64,000 bases of DNA from Rhabditoides inermis. Its lineage: Eukaryota; Nematoda; Chromadorea; Rhabditida; Rhabditidae. Numbering within the stretch: position 1 is the stretch's first letter; each line of letters begins with the position of its first letter. The position numbers and the translations under genes were made by a program. The notes beneath the pieces are model-generated. The model was not told where the DNA came from and did no database searches. It saw only the letters and a list, made by a program, of their open reading frames with translations. The DNA lies in contig CAWZYM010000109.1 in the NCBI GenBank assembly GCA_963966185.1, forward strand, positions 803,001-867,000, given 5' to 3'. Of the stretch, positions 40,278-52,077 are shown piece by piece.

Positions 40278-43183
40278 TCAGTACATCATCACGAAGACGG
40301 CTATGGAGATGAGCAGCAGAATTATGACGAGCCCGATTCCCACCGAGAAGCGGTAGACAAACAAGTGCATCTGGAGCAAGACACGCGGTCAGCGACGGTT
40401 GAAAATGTAAGCACCTGTGCTCGCTCCTTGTAGAGATTGTTGGGGTCGGCGTAGTAGTGAGCGGGCTTGGGCAGAGGCGAGTACAGACCATCGTGCACCT
40501 TCACGGCCTCGCAGCTTCCCACGTACATGGTCACTTGCATCTGCAAAATGGGTGGTGGACATGTTGTGTACGTTATCATCAACATTTCCACAATACATTT
40601 TTCTTCGTGTTCCGTAAATCTCATATCTCACCTTGTGCTTCAAGATGGACCTCTCCATGCCGTCGAGTGAGAGCGCGTCAGCCACGCGTTCCGACAAAAC
40701 GCCCTCCCTCGCTTCGTCGTCTCGATCCAGCTGCGCGCGCCTCTCTCGCAGACGCGACTTCTCGCTGCAAGTCGGCTTCGGGGTGAGCTGCAGCTCCTTG
40801 ACGAACGCCTTCTTCTTGATATCGAGTGCTTCTATGCTTGGCCAGTTGACACACAGCGCGCTCGCGAAGTCTAACGTGGCCAATTCGCGTAGCTGCCTCC
40901 TGCCACAACAAAAAGGCGGTAATATGAAAACAGAGCGAGTATCGCACTTGATGAGGTCGCTTCGCTGGCGCGCCAGTCGCTCCTTTCTGATCGCTGCACG
41001 CTGCCTCCAGCTGCACCGTCGCGCCGGCAGAGACAGTGCCGACCAACTGAAGGGCGATATAATTACTCGATCGCTCATTGCTCCGTTCAGCACCGGCAGG
41101 TCGTCGTGGCGCCTCCAGTCGCGTTCGATGTGCGGCTTGGAACAGAACGTGTTGAGAGACGAGTGCGCGTCCTAGACACGTATTGTAACTATTGACGTGA
41201 TAGCTGGCAGCTATGCCGTGAATGGCAGTAAACAATTGTACGATAGTGATATTACCATGGTTATCGTGGAGGGGGCTCGGTGCAGGAACGAGTCGCGGGC
41301 GTCGTCTTCGAGCTCGTCAGTGTCGGCGCCGAACGCTTTGGGCGCCAGCTCCGCGATCGGGTCCTGGGTGCACTGCACGGAGTGTTCGAGGCGCACGCGC
41401 GCCGGGCGAGTCGCGCCGTTCTTCTCCACCACCACCAGCACACCGGCCTCGTAGGCGACACGGATAGGCGCCAGCACCTGAGAGGAGAGGAAAGGTAGAT
41501 CTACGGGTGGGAAAAGTAGGTATACAGGTGAGCCTCCGTACCGTCGCCGGCGTGACTGCAATCTGCCAGCGCGGCGGGAGGGGCAGCAGCTCTGAGAAGT
41601 AGTCGCTCACGGTGAGCCGGTGAATGGGAGAGCTGGGCGCTGCGATATATTTCCTGTAAATGTGGGTTACGTAATGGTACGGATTGCAGAAAGTACCAGA
41701 TGGCCTCGCGAGTGGATGGGACGCCGAGCTGTGGCAGGTTGAGCATCGCGCGACGCCCGCGACACCACTCCGGGTGCTGGTCGCAAAAGCGCTGTGAAAA
41801 AAGGTTAGCCTATGTACTTCCTCTCTCCCCTTTTCCCCACTCTCTCGTACCCCATACCCACTTTGTACTTCGCAATCGCGTCCTCCTCTTTCCGCCTAAT
41901 GTCGCTAATTAGCGCCTTCAGTTGACCGCGATTGAACCTTTGTCGGGCGAACATTTATCGATGGCCGATCGATAATCAATCAATACCTGATCAGGTTCGG
42001 GGCGCGCTGTGCCACTTCCACAGTCCAGTCGACCGAGACCTGAAAGAATAGCACATCAATGTACATGGCTCTATCATTGCAGTTACCTGGTTGCTGTGAT
42101 GTGCGAGGTGGAAAGCGGACGCGACTGGCAGCCCGCGAGCGTCCCTCTCCTATGGATATAAGAGGTGGGAGGGAGGGAGGGAGAGAGAGGAGAGAGGGGG
42201 GTGATAGAGGGAGAGATAGTAGAGTACCTGCATCTTGGCGTTGCTGCCGTGCGCGCAGAGCAGCTCCCTCCGCCGCATCATCTCGAACCCCTTCAGATCG
42301 TCGGCCGTGTGCTTTCCCAGCTGCATGCGGCGCAGATCCTCCTGAATCCTGTCCGCCGCGCTTCCACTCACACTCGACAGCCATCTGAAAGCAGGCAGGT
42401 ACGTCACATACTCTATTACACAACGCATGTTTCATAGTGCAGTTGTACAGTATCGCGCATCTCGCCACAACTACTTACTTGGCGTGTTCTGCTGCGCGCA
42501 CTACTGCAGTGGTCATGTAGATGAAACGCGCGCTGTTCGCGAGCTCATCGATCGGCGTGCGGAATCTAGAAAGAGGTGGTGAGGTCACCTCGATCGATTG
42601 GTCGGTTACTTGTGCGGGGCGTTCTGGTAGAAGGTGTCCCTGTAGTGCATGAGTGTGGCGAGGGAGCGCGCCTCGCGGTAGAGGCCGAGCGGTCCGCGCG
42701 CGCCAGGCACGGTCTCAACACAACACCCACTGATATTGAATACAGTAATCACCCTACCATTCGGTTGAGGGGCTCGTGCCTGACGCGCACCTCGGTGCAC
42801 GCCTTCTCGTCTCCCCAGTCGAGCTGGAGAGTGATGGTGTGGAAGTGGTCGGCGCTGCGGCGCGCATCGTAGGCCGTGCACGTGACCCGCACTCGGCGAG
42901 TCGACGATGCCGGCAGGCAGCCACGCTTCGGGTCGAATGCCACGTGCTTGTTCGAACACGCCAGCGACCACGTCACCGGCTTCGGCTTCGTGTTCTCTAT
43001 CTGTAGTGATTATGTAGTAGAGAGATTCGTGGTCACACATGCGCGCGTAGGCTCCGCCTACATTAGCCCCGCCCACGTTACCCAACCACGTCCCGCTCTC
43101 GATTGACTGCTCCAAGTGAATCACAGAGAACGTACCTGGCAGTCGAACGATGTCTTGAGATAGCTTGAAAGGTGGGCGAGCAT
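40278..43183 (-). CDS. Large tail-anchored MSP-domain protein
   Basis: Start MLAHLSSYLKTSFDCQ (43183). The second exon (42998-42763) encodes an MSP domain: KPVTWSLACSNKHVAFDPKR, GCLPASSTRRVRVTC and HFHTITLQLDWGDE. Following exons encode GPLGLYREARSLATLMHYRD, RTPIDELANSARFIYMTT, DRIQEDLRRMQLGKHTADD, VSVDWTVEVAQRAPNLI, RGQLKALISDIRRKEEDAI, CDQHPEWCRGRRAMLNLP, VSDYFSELLPLPPRWQIAV, YEAGVLVVVEKNGATRPAR, DAHSSLNTFCSKPHIERD, an E/R/D-rich helix with RLRERRAQLDRDDEAREG, YSPLPKPAHYYADPNN, and a final exon with FSVGIGLVIILLLISIAVFV, ending MMY with stop at 40278. N-terminal MSP plus C-terminal anchor is the VAP layout, but about 700 residues is far longer than VAP. It is probably anchored in ER or sperm membranous organelles. 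It shares a 230-base gap with the next minus gene. Confidence 0.7.
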
Positions 43184-43409
43184 GGTGGAGGTGGGGCGGC
43201 GAGGTCTCAGCGAAATCAAATGTCGTTTCTCGCACGCGCGATTCACGAGCGAGAGCGAACGAATGAGCGCAAAAGAATGCCGGGAAGTAATCGATATCAC
43301 GCGTTATGCAAATTTGAGAGTTGCTATCTCGGAAACACTTTTAACATACACTTGTATATAACAACCTTTTTATTCACGAATCGAGAATACATACTACTCT
43401 GAACCTATT

Positions 43410-43517
43410 CTACTTCTTCTCCTTTTCCTTGTCCTCCTTCTTCTCCTTTTTCTTCTGCTCCTTGATCTCCCAGGTGTTCCAGTTCAGACGATTGCGGTAC
43501 AGGTAGGAACTCACTGT

Positions 43518-43567
<50 letters not shown>

Positions 43568-44354
43568 TGCGTGCGCGCTTTTCTCACTCGAATTGTCCTG
43601 CGACTTGACTCCGGTGTACTTCATGTAGATGTACAGCGTGCGGTAGTACGCCCCAGGGGCGAAGAGCGCCTGCGGGAGCGCGTTGTTGCCCGCGGTCGGC
43701 GCGACGAGGATCGTCAGACAGTCCTTGATCTCCCTAGGACAGAGGTGATAGAGGGAGGAGAAGAGGGAGAGGGAGGAGAGAGAGAGAGAGATAATGTGAT
43801 TGACGCACACATTTTTTTCGTCTGTCTTGCGAGTGGCGGTGATGGTGACCTAAAAAGACGCGATGATCAGTTGAGCCTGCTTCGACCTACGCTGTTCAGC
43901 GCGCGCGCGTTGGGCATGGCGTGCATGGAGACGCCCGGCACGATTCCAAACCTCTGAAAGCACTCCCTCTCTCCCTCTCTCTTTCTCCCCCCTCTCTCTC
44001 TCTCTCCTCACATGGGAGAAGAAGAACTGCCGGTTGTTTGTCGACATCAACTTGAACGCGATCGGGCTGCTGCCGAAGTTGTAGAGGATGACGCTGTGCT
44101 TGGCCGGCTCGTCCGTCTAGGCAGCGGAACGATTACGGGATAGATAGCAGAGTAGATAGGAAGGGAGGGCGGGAGAGAGCGTACCTTGGTCCTTCGGTCG
44201 AACACCAGAAAGTTCTTGTCGACTGCGGCGCGGACGTCGGGCTGGAGAAGCGCCAAGTCGGCGTGGTCCTCCACGTGCACGTAGCCGTCTCCGAGTAGCT
44301 TAATACACACGCACGTGCTCAATCCAATCCGCGAGTTCCACTTACCTGCGCCAT
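43410..44354 (-). CDS. MSP/ASH-domain protein with Lys-rich tail
   Basis: Start MAQ (44354) on a nine-base coding exon. Exons: LLGDGYVHVEDHADLALLQP to FDRRTK (44299-44185), TDEPAKHSVILYNFGSSPIA to FFFSH (44118-44011), RFGIVPGVSMHAMPNARALN (43953-43891), VTITATRKTDEKN (43850-43813), EIKDCLTILVAPTAGNNALP, APGAYYRTLYIYMKYTG (43735-43590) and a tail RNRLNWNTWEIKEQKKKEK, stop 43410. HSVILYNFGSSPIAFKLM is the classic second strand pair of an MSP fold. About 215 residues. The basic tail may bind membranes or nucleic acid. Its central exons are copied at 58.84-59.45 kb. Confidence 0.7.
43521..43563. repeat. CT microsatellite
   Basis: (CT)n in the last intron of the MSP gene at 43.4 kb. Confidence 0.9.
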
Positions 44355-44582
44355 TGCTTGACTAGAATTAATAGACTCCGAACCCGCGTGGCGTCCGTTG
44401 ATATTAGAAATAATCCAAATCTATGTGTACGCTTGTGAAATTGTGAGAACACCATGGCACTATGTAACACTGCGCACTGGTATACGTTTATTCTGATTGA
44501 CGTGTGATATGAAAATTGATCGTGTCGCGACGTCATTTCTATTTTGATCTCGTGTCTTGTTCGGTCGGCGGCCGATTTTGAG
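44355..44582. promoter_or_regulatory. Divergent promoter region between two MSP-domain genes
   Basis: 228 bases separate the ATGs of two head-to-head MSP-type genes. No TATA box is obvious. A shared bidirectional promoter is inferred from the spacing only. Confidence 0.35.
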
Positions 44583-45022
44583 ATGGTATGTTTTCAGAAG
44601 AGTTTTTTTTCGAGGGTGTTTGTTGAGTGCTGTTTTTTGCAGAGTGAGATCAGCCTGGCTGACATGGAGCGCATGCGCAAAGAGAAGAGCGAAGCGAGGG
44701 CCCGAGCCAACCCGGTCAGTCAATTCAAATATCTCTCTCCCTCTTTTTTTCTCTCTCTCCCTCCCTCTCTCTCCCTTTCTCTCTCCCTCTCTCTCCCTCT
44801 CCCTCTCTTCCTCTCTCTCCCTCATTCCCTCTTTCTCCTTCTCTTTCTCCCTCTCTTTCTCCCTCTCGTTCTCTCTCCCTGTCCTGTATCATCCATTTTA
44901 GATGTACGGGCCGCCGCTGAAGCTGGCGATCGAGAAGCTGCGCCCGTCGCTGGACGGGGTGGTCGATCGGCTGAGGGAGATGCGCGCCGACAAGCACCCT
45001 ACCATCGAGTGAGTGTCTTTTC

Positions 45023-45063
<41 letters not shown>

Positions 45064-45429
45064 GAGAGAGAGAGAAAGGGAGAGAGAGGGGGAGAAAGTT
45101 GCAGGTATTCAATTCTAATCTTCCAAATCGATTTGTACTGCGGATTGTACGCAATTAGTAACGGTCCAGGCTTCGGAATACAAAAAAAATTCGGAAATAC
45201 TCCTCCGAACTTTTCGCGTTTGAAGAGACTAGCGAGTGCGTGCACTTAGTCGTCATTCCCATTCAAAACGCTCCAGGCTTGATACATATAGTCTCAAATT
45301 GCTCCGAACTCTTCGGACTCGCTTTTGAAGAGACTCTCGCAGGTGCAACGCGGCATTCGTGACGTTCGGAGGAATGCCGCAGCTACACTCCTGCCACCAC
45401 GTCACATTCATCAACCCCACCGAGCAGGT

Positions 45430-45462
<33 letters not shown>

Positions 45463-46198
45463 ATCCCATCACTTTCCAGGCCATGGTGGCGCGCATCACC
45501 TGTCCCTCCGTGCAGATGCGCTCCTCGCACCGCGTGTTCCTGTTGAAGAGCAAGGTGAGTCATCAAGTAGCCGTCTCTTCAGACCCCATTATGTTTTGCT
45601 ATTTGCTTTCGAATCTCTCTCTCTCCCTCCCTCCCTCCCTATCTCCCTCTCTCTCTCTCTCTCTCTATCGTGTGCTCTTGCAGGCTAGCGTGCGCGTGGT
45701 CTTCACGTGGAAGTCGGATCGTGTCACGCCTCCCTCCGACGGCACCATCGTCGCCCGCGTCGATCACACCGCGGTACGGAGGGGAGAGAGAGAGGGGAGA
45801 GAGAGAGAGGGAGAGAGGTGTGCAGGTGACGGAGCGCCAGCAGCGCGACATCGAGGCCACGCCCTTTGTGCGCGAGAAGTTGTTCGAGGTGAGTGGCGCC
45901 ATCTTTACATTGTAACATTGTAGCATGCTATGTAGCTTTCGTTGAGATTGAGATTGATTGCATGGTATGTGTCAGGTGTGGCGTGAGGCGTGGCGGAAGG
46001 ACGCGCGCACCGTTCTCTATCTGCCTGTCGAGTTCGTCACCAAGGTGCGATTGCATGATTTCTGGAGTTCTGGCAATTTCCTATGATCATCTCTCTAGGC
46101 TGGATCGTGCGACGGCTACCACGAGCGAACCGATATCCCTATTCTGGACGTCGACGATACTGGCTTCCTCGGTGGGAAGGGAGAGAGAGAGGAGAGAA

Positions 46199-46273
<75 letters not shown>

Positions 46274-46380
46274 GAGACGGGAGGTAAAGGACGAGAAATA
46301 AAAGATGTCTTCTTTCAGATCAGGCCAAGCGTATCTCGGTCGGATTCGATCCTGATAACTATGACAAGACGATGGAGTGA
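44583..46380 (+). CDS. MSP/ASH-domain protein
   Basis: The ATG (44583) is alone on the first coding exon, followed by GTATGT. Then SEISLADMERMRKEKSEARA (44642-44715), MYGPPLKLAIEKLRPSLDG to KHPTIE (44902-45010), NAAFVTFGGMPQLHSCHHVT to INPTEQ (45341-45428), AMVARITCPSVQMRSSHRV (45480-45553), ASVRVVFTWKSDRVTPPSD (45684-45775), VTERQQRDIEATPFVREKL (45826-45889), VWREAWRKDARTVLYLPVEF (45976-46044), AGSCDGYHERTDIPILDVDD (46099-46174) and DQAKRISVGFDPDNYDKTME, stop 46378. HVTFINPTEQAMVARITCPS fits an MSP beta pair. About 260 residues. It is divergently arranged with the MSP gene at 43.4-44.35 kb; the two start codons are 230 bases apart and may share a promoter. Confidence 0.65.
45027..45102. repeat. 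GA microsatellite
   Basis: (GA)n tract within an intron of the MSP gene at 44.6 kb; further CT or GA tracts lie in its introns at 44742-44880, 45431-45460, 45615-45668 and 46184-46272. Confidence 0.9.
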
Positions 46381-46538
46381 TATGATACAGTAATCCCCCG
46401 AGTAATTCGATACATTAATTTAGACTGTTCATATATATTTTTATCTATAAATACTATCAGAACACCGTGATCAGTGTTAACACAATACAAACCAACAAAA
46501 CAGTGAGCCATGAACGACTGCTAGTGGAATGGGTGGGT

Positions 46539-47725
46539 CTACTGGTTGGCGGCGGTATGTCGAGCGGCCTTCTCGATGCGCTTGGACTCGACGATGCGCT
46601 GCCAAGCAGTCAACGCGTCGACGTGTAACGGATCGAAGTCGACGAGCTGCTGCAGCAGCGTCGACTCCAGCTCCCTGCACAAGTCGTGATCAGGCATCCT
46701 TTCCCGACTCACCTGCAACTGGGCCGGTCGGCGGGGCAGAGGTGCCAGCAGTGCACACACAGCTGGTACAACCAGTGAGGCATCGTATCGGGCCGGCGCA
46801 TGCGGCAGCCATCTGCAAGGGAATGCGATGGGAGAGAGAGAGGGCAGCACCTGACAGGTATGAGAGAATGTCGTTCTTGTCCCTGCCGTACAGCTCTAAG
46901 CCGTTCGGAGAGCACTGGCACATCTCCACGAAAACGACGCCGATCGACCAGACGTCGGACTTGGTCGACAACTGCCGCTGGGCGAGTGCTTCCGGCGCCA
47001 GCCACTTGAACCTGAAATACTCATACATAGCCCGTACCTCTCCCCTAATCCCGCGTCTCTCTCTCTCTCTATCTATTTATCTCTATCTCTTACAGAACGA
47101 TCAACAATCGATCAGATTTCAAATACAACATGTGTGGTAACCATTATATAACAGATGGTGATTTCAATTGCCCTATCCCTATACGATTCAGCTGGGGTGC
47201 AATTAGAAACAATACTCAATACCAATTCTAATCAGTAAATCAATGTGAGTGTTGGCGACGGTTTGCGATAGTACATAAGTAGTTTACACTCACGGAACAG
47301 TTAACGGGTCGTTGTACACAGAGAACATGTCGGGGGTGGTCATCTTGGACAGGCCGAAATCCGCCACTTTAAGTACGACACTGAAACACTAGCATCATTT
47401 GAGCGGCGCCCTCAATCGCTTTCCATGTTGCCGTTTCTTTCCAGATGTGGAAATAGCTGTAGTTTTTTTTCGGTAATATAGTGGTTAGTATCCACGTCTG
47501 TCTCACTCGCGTCTGTTTGTTTTCGGTCCCTCCCCCCTCCCCTCACCGGCACTGGTCGACGGGATGGGTGCAGACGAGTATATTTCGCGCAGATAGGTCC
47601 GCGTGCACCACGGCGGGAGACAACGAGTGCAAGAAGCCGCACCCGCGCACAATCTGCAACTCACGCATCATTACGTTTCACATTAAATAATTTATACGGT
47701 TTTCAAGAACACATGAAATACGATA

Positions 47726-47782
<57 letters not shown>

Positions 47783-50700
47783 TAGTAACAAGATACAACA
47801 AAACGAATCTCACAAGTGGAGATGCTGTCTATTAAAACATTTCGCTTTCCTTGACCCTGAGAGGAACCCGCGCACGGAACGCTGCTGTATTCTGATAGCT
47901 ACATCCACACAGATCAGTCCCAACTACAGTGCGCGGATTGTGACCTCCTATTGAGTGACGACTGAATATCCGAATTCAAGCGCGAAAAGACTGTGGCAAA
48001 AGAAGAAAGAGAACTCGCTCTCTCACATTTCCACTGTCTCATGCGAATGATTGAAATACAGTTCAATCAACTTTACAATCAAATCAATCAATCAATAATA
48101 ACATGACGAATTCATGATGGGAATGGATTGTTGTGACCTCCTATTGAGTGACGACTGAATATCCGAATTCAAGCGCGAAAAGACTGTGGCAAAAGAAGAA
48201 AGAGAACTCGCTCTCTCACATTTCCACTGTCTCATGCGAATGATTGAAATACAGTTCAATCAACTTTACAATCAAATCAATCAATCAATAATAACATGAC
48301 GAATTCATGATGGGAATGGATTGTTGTGACCTCCTATTGAGTGACGCCTCCTGAATATCCGAATTCAAGCGCGAAAAGACTGTGGCAAAAGAAGAAAAAG
48401 AACTCGCTCTCTCACATTTCCACTGTCTCATGCGAATGATTGAAATACAGTTCAAACAACTTTACAATCAAATCAATCAATCAATAATAACATGACGAAT
48501 TCATGATGGGAATGGATTGTTGTGACCTCCTATTGAGTGACGCCTCCTGAATATCCGAATTCAAGCGCGAAAAGACTGTGGCAAAAGAAGAAAGAGAACT
48601 CGCTCTCTCACATTTCCACTGTCTCATGCGAATGATTGAAATATAGTTCAACCAACTTTACAATCAAATCAATCAACCAATCAATAATAACATGACGAAT
48701 TCATGATAAGAATGGATTGTTGCACTATCGCACGTTTCTCATTTTGCATGGCGCGTCGAAACGTATCGTTTCATTTGGACGCGATGTTGCTGATCCGAGA
48801 CGTACCTGCAGCGCGAACTCGGCGAGTTCGACCTCAGAGAGAGGAACGGCCGCCGCCTTCCTCGCCTGAAACAACCGACAGTGTGCGAATACAGATTAGC
48901 ACCACGACACACGCTCAACTCGTCAAGCATGGAGAGGGAGCCGGGTTAGAAAGTGACCTGCAGGTAGTCGTTCATATTGCCCTGGTCCACCAGTTCGAGA
49001 ACGAGGTACGCGCGACGCTCCTTCTCATAAAAGCCGAAGAAGCGGACAATGTTCGGGTGGGAGCACAGCTGCAAGGAGGAAAAGATGGCAAACTACTTGC
49101 GACCCATTCGAGAAAAGATTAGATATAGTCGATAGATAGGATCGGATTGGATCCTATATGCCATCCGTGACATTTCACATGTTGTGCAGTTTCGTGCAAC
49201 ACAACATGTATACCTTCAAAGATCCAAAACGCTTTGTGAGAGGGAATCGAACCCATGGGCAGCTCGCATCGATCGCGCGCTGGCGGCGCGCTCTACCACT
49301 GCGCCATTTAGGCTCACTCTAAGAGGTCATTGATTCTCGCCGAAATGTTTGCTCGTTAACTCTCTTCATAGTACACTTAAGTGGCCAGTGAAGCTACATG
49401 TGCTCTCTCTTCGATCTCTTAACCACTGCCTCTATGGCGCAGTGGTAGAGTGCGCCGCCAGTGCGCAATCGCTGCGTGCTGCTCATGGGTTCGATTCCTA
49501 CTCAAGTACGCGTTTTGGATATTTGTTGACAAACATGTTGTGTTGCACAAAACTGCACAACATGTGAAATGTCACGGATGGCATATAGGATCCAAACCGA
49601 CTATAGAGCGATAGAGGCATAGAAGAGGAAGAAGATGGAAGGAAGAGAGGGGGAGACAGGAGGAGGAAGGACAGTAACCTTGAGCATCGCGAGCTCCTTC
49701 GTCCAGGCAGTAGTAGGTGATCCGGGAGGAATGGAGATTTCCTTGACCGCCACTTTGATCTTCTCCCTAACAAGGAGTGTCGTTTAGGTCACAGAAGCCG
49801 ATGGTGATCAAACTGATATCAGAGATACCCTAGGAGGTCACTAGTCGAAACCCGTTCTTAAATCCACAGGACCGGCCATACGTTTCGAGATATTTACGTT
49901 TCAAATTTTGAAGCTAAACCGTGTGGATTGCTTCTGCGGCCTGTCACTCCATTTGCGCTATCTGTGAAACAGTGGTGGTGGCCTAGTGGATAGAGCGGGC
50001 GGTAAGGTGTGGGTTCGCTCCCCGGATATGCTTTTCATTTTGCCGATTTATTCCGGACTTGTACTTTTTTATTCGAGTGATTGGAGTCACGCATGGTGAG
50101 TGGATCATGTGGAAACCTTCGTCAGTATTATTTTTCAAAATTTTTGGAAATGAACTTTAAAGAACGCAAACATTTTGTAATGAGCCCTCAACAACACAAA
50201 TGACCGTTCGATTTGAAAAAAGAAGATGATAGGAGTTTTCTACCAACTGCCCAATCGTCACCAAAAGTACAAGTCCGGAAAGAATCGGCAAAAAGCATAT
50301 CCGGAGAGCGAACTCACACCCTACCGCTTGAAAGACGGCCGCTCTATCCACTAGGCCATCGCCGCTGTTTCACAGCTCGAGCGAATTGAGTGACAGGCCG
50401 CAAAAGCAATCCACACGCTCCAAAATTTGATACGTGAATATCTCGAAACGTATGGCCGGTCCTGTGGATTTGAAAACGGTTTTCGACTAGTGACCTCTTA
50501 GGGCATCTTTGATACCAGTTTGGTCACCATCGGGTTCTGTGACCTAAACGACACTCCTTGTAAGAAACGTCGTCATACCATTTTGTAATGAAACCGCAAG
50601 AAAACCCGGCGTTGTATGAATAATTCTCACTCCCTCATGTGTTCGATGACTAGGGCACCGTTCAAGGATTCTTTTTGTATATTCCAAATTGCGCTGTTTG

Positions 50701-51131
50701 CGCGTGATCAGTGCGAAACCGCCATGAAGCGCGAATGATGCGGGCGATTTAAACTAGTAAATTGGGGGAACTTGATCCACTCACACGCCGCGCGCCAGAG
50801 TGCCCCTGTACACACTGCCGAACTGGCCGGCGCCCAGAGGCTTGACGCGGTCGACAACCTGAAACACGTATGGTATGTCTAAACACAACCATACTATGTT
50901 TACCCCCCCCCCCCCCCTCTCCCTCTCTCTGACCACATGCATGGGATCGAGGCGGTAGTCGTCGGCGAGTGAGTGGCTGCTGGGCGGCTGCTTCTCCCCC
51001 AGTGCCTCCTTGTACATGTGCACCACTGTCGACGGCGTCTTTTTCTGCGCCTCGACCACGCCCATCAGGTATGCGCGCGCGGCTGCCTGCAGGGACGGCT
51101 GCGTCACCTGAAAGCATCCACATGACCCCCT

Positions 51132-51168
<37 letters not shown>

Positions 51169-51599
51169 CCCCACCACCATGTACTGCTCGACAGCCAGCT
51201 CAGCGCAGTTGGAGAGCATCGTGTACTGTACCCCGCCGAACATCGGCGGAGGAGGGACAGTGGAGAGTGGGGCGAGTGCCTTCTGCAAGCGCAGTCTCAG
51301 TCTCTCTCTCTCTCTCTCGCTCGCTCGCTTTGCTGAGGGACCAACGACGGCCGCGGCCCCGAGTCATTCGCCAACTACCCAATATAAAGTCCAACCTCCC
51401 CCAATGCCAAACGAGTTGAGATGAATATTTTCAATCAATGCACGCGGCACGCATACCGGAAAGAGCGTCTCGACGTTGAGGCGCGGCAGGTTGGCGGTGG
51501 GCTGCTGCGAGTAGTGCAGCACCAGTCCGAACAGCGTCGGGAACACGTCCTCGGCCACGCGATAGCGTCCCAGCGCATCCCTCTCCACCGACACTATCT

Positions 51600-51645
<46 letters not shown>

Positions 51646-52024
51646 TATCCTCCTTTTCCATTTTGATACGTCACTCTATCTTCCTCTGTATGTGTAACTA
51701 AAGCACTAAATTTATCAACCTGTAAATTTATCAATCTTCTTTGATTTGTTTCACAAAAAACAACGTGACACAAAATCGCTAACATCATGTTCCCTAATTC
51801 TTCGTTCTTTCTTCCTCTACTTCCCTTCTTGTTCTATCCAACCCCCTCCCCTCACCTTCACTTCGAGATCAGAAGGCAGTGGGTTGATCGCATCAGCAGT
51901 CTTCTTCTCCGCCACAGTCACCTTTTTCACCTGACAAAAGAGCATGGAACAGAGTTAGTGATGATAAATAGAGAAATAGGGAGAGAGAGAAATAGAAAGA
52001 GAAAGAGAAAGAGAGAGAAATAGA

Positions 52025-52077
<53 letters not shown>

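Noticed and set aside
49218..49316. Functional tRNA-Gly gene
   Set aside because: The anticodon position GCC and both boxes are present, but T33 is replaced by C, the variable region is too long and the acceptor ends do not pair.
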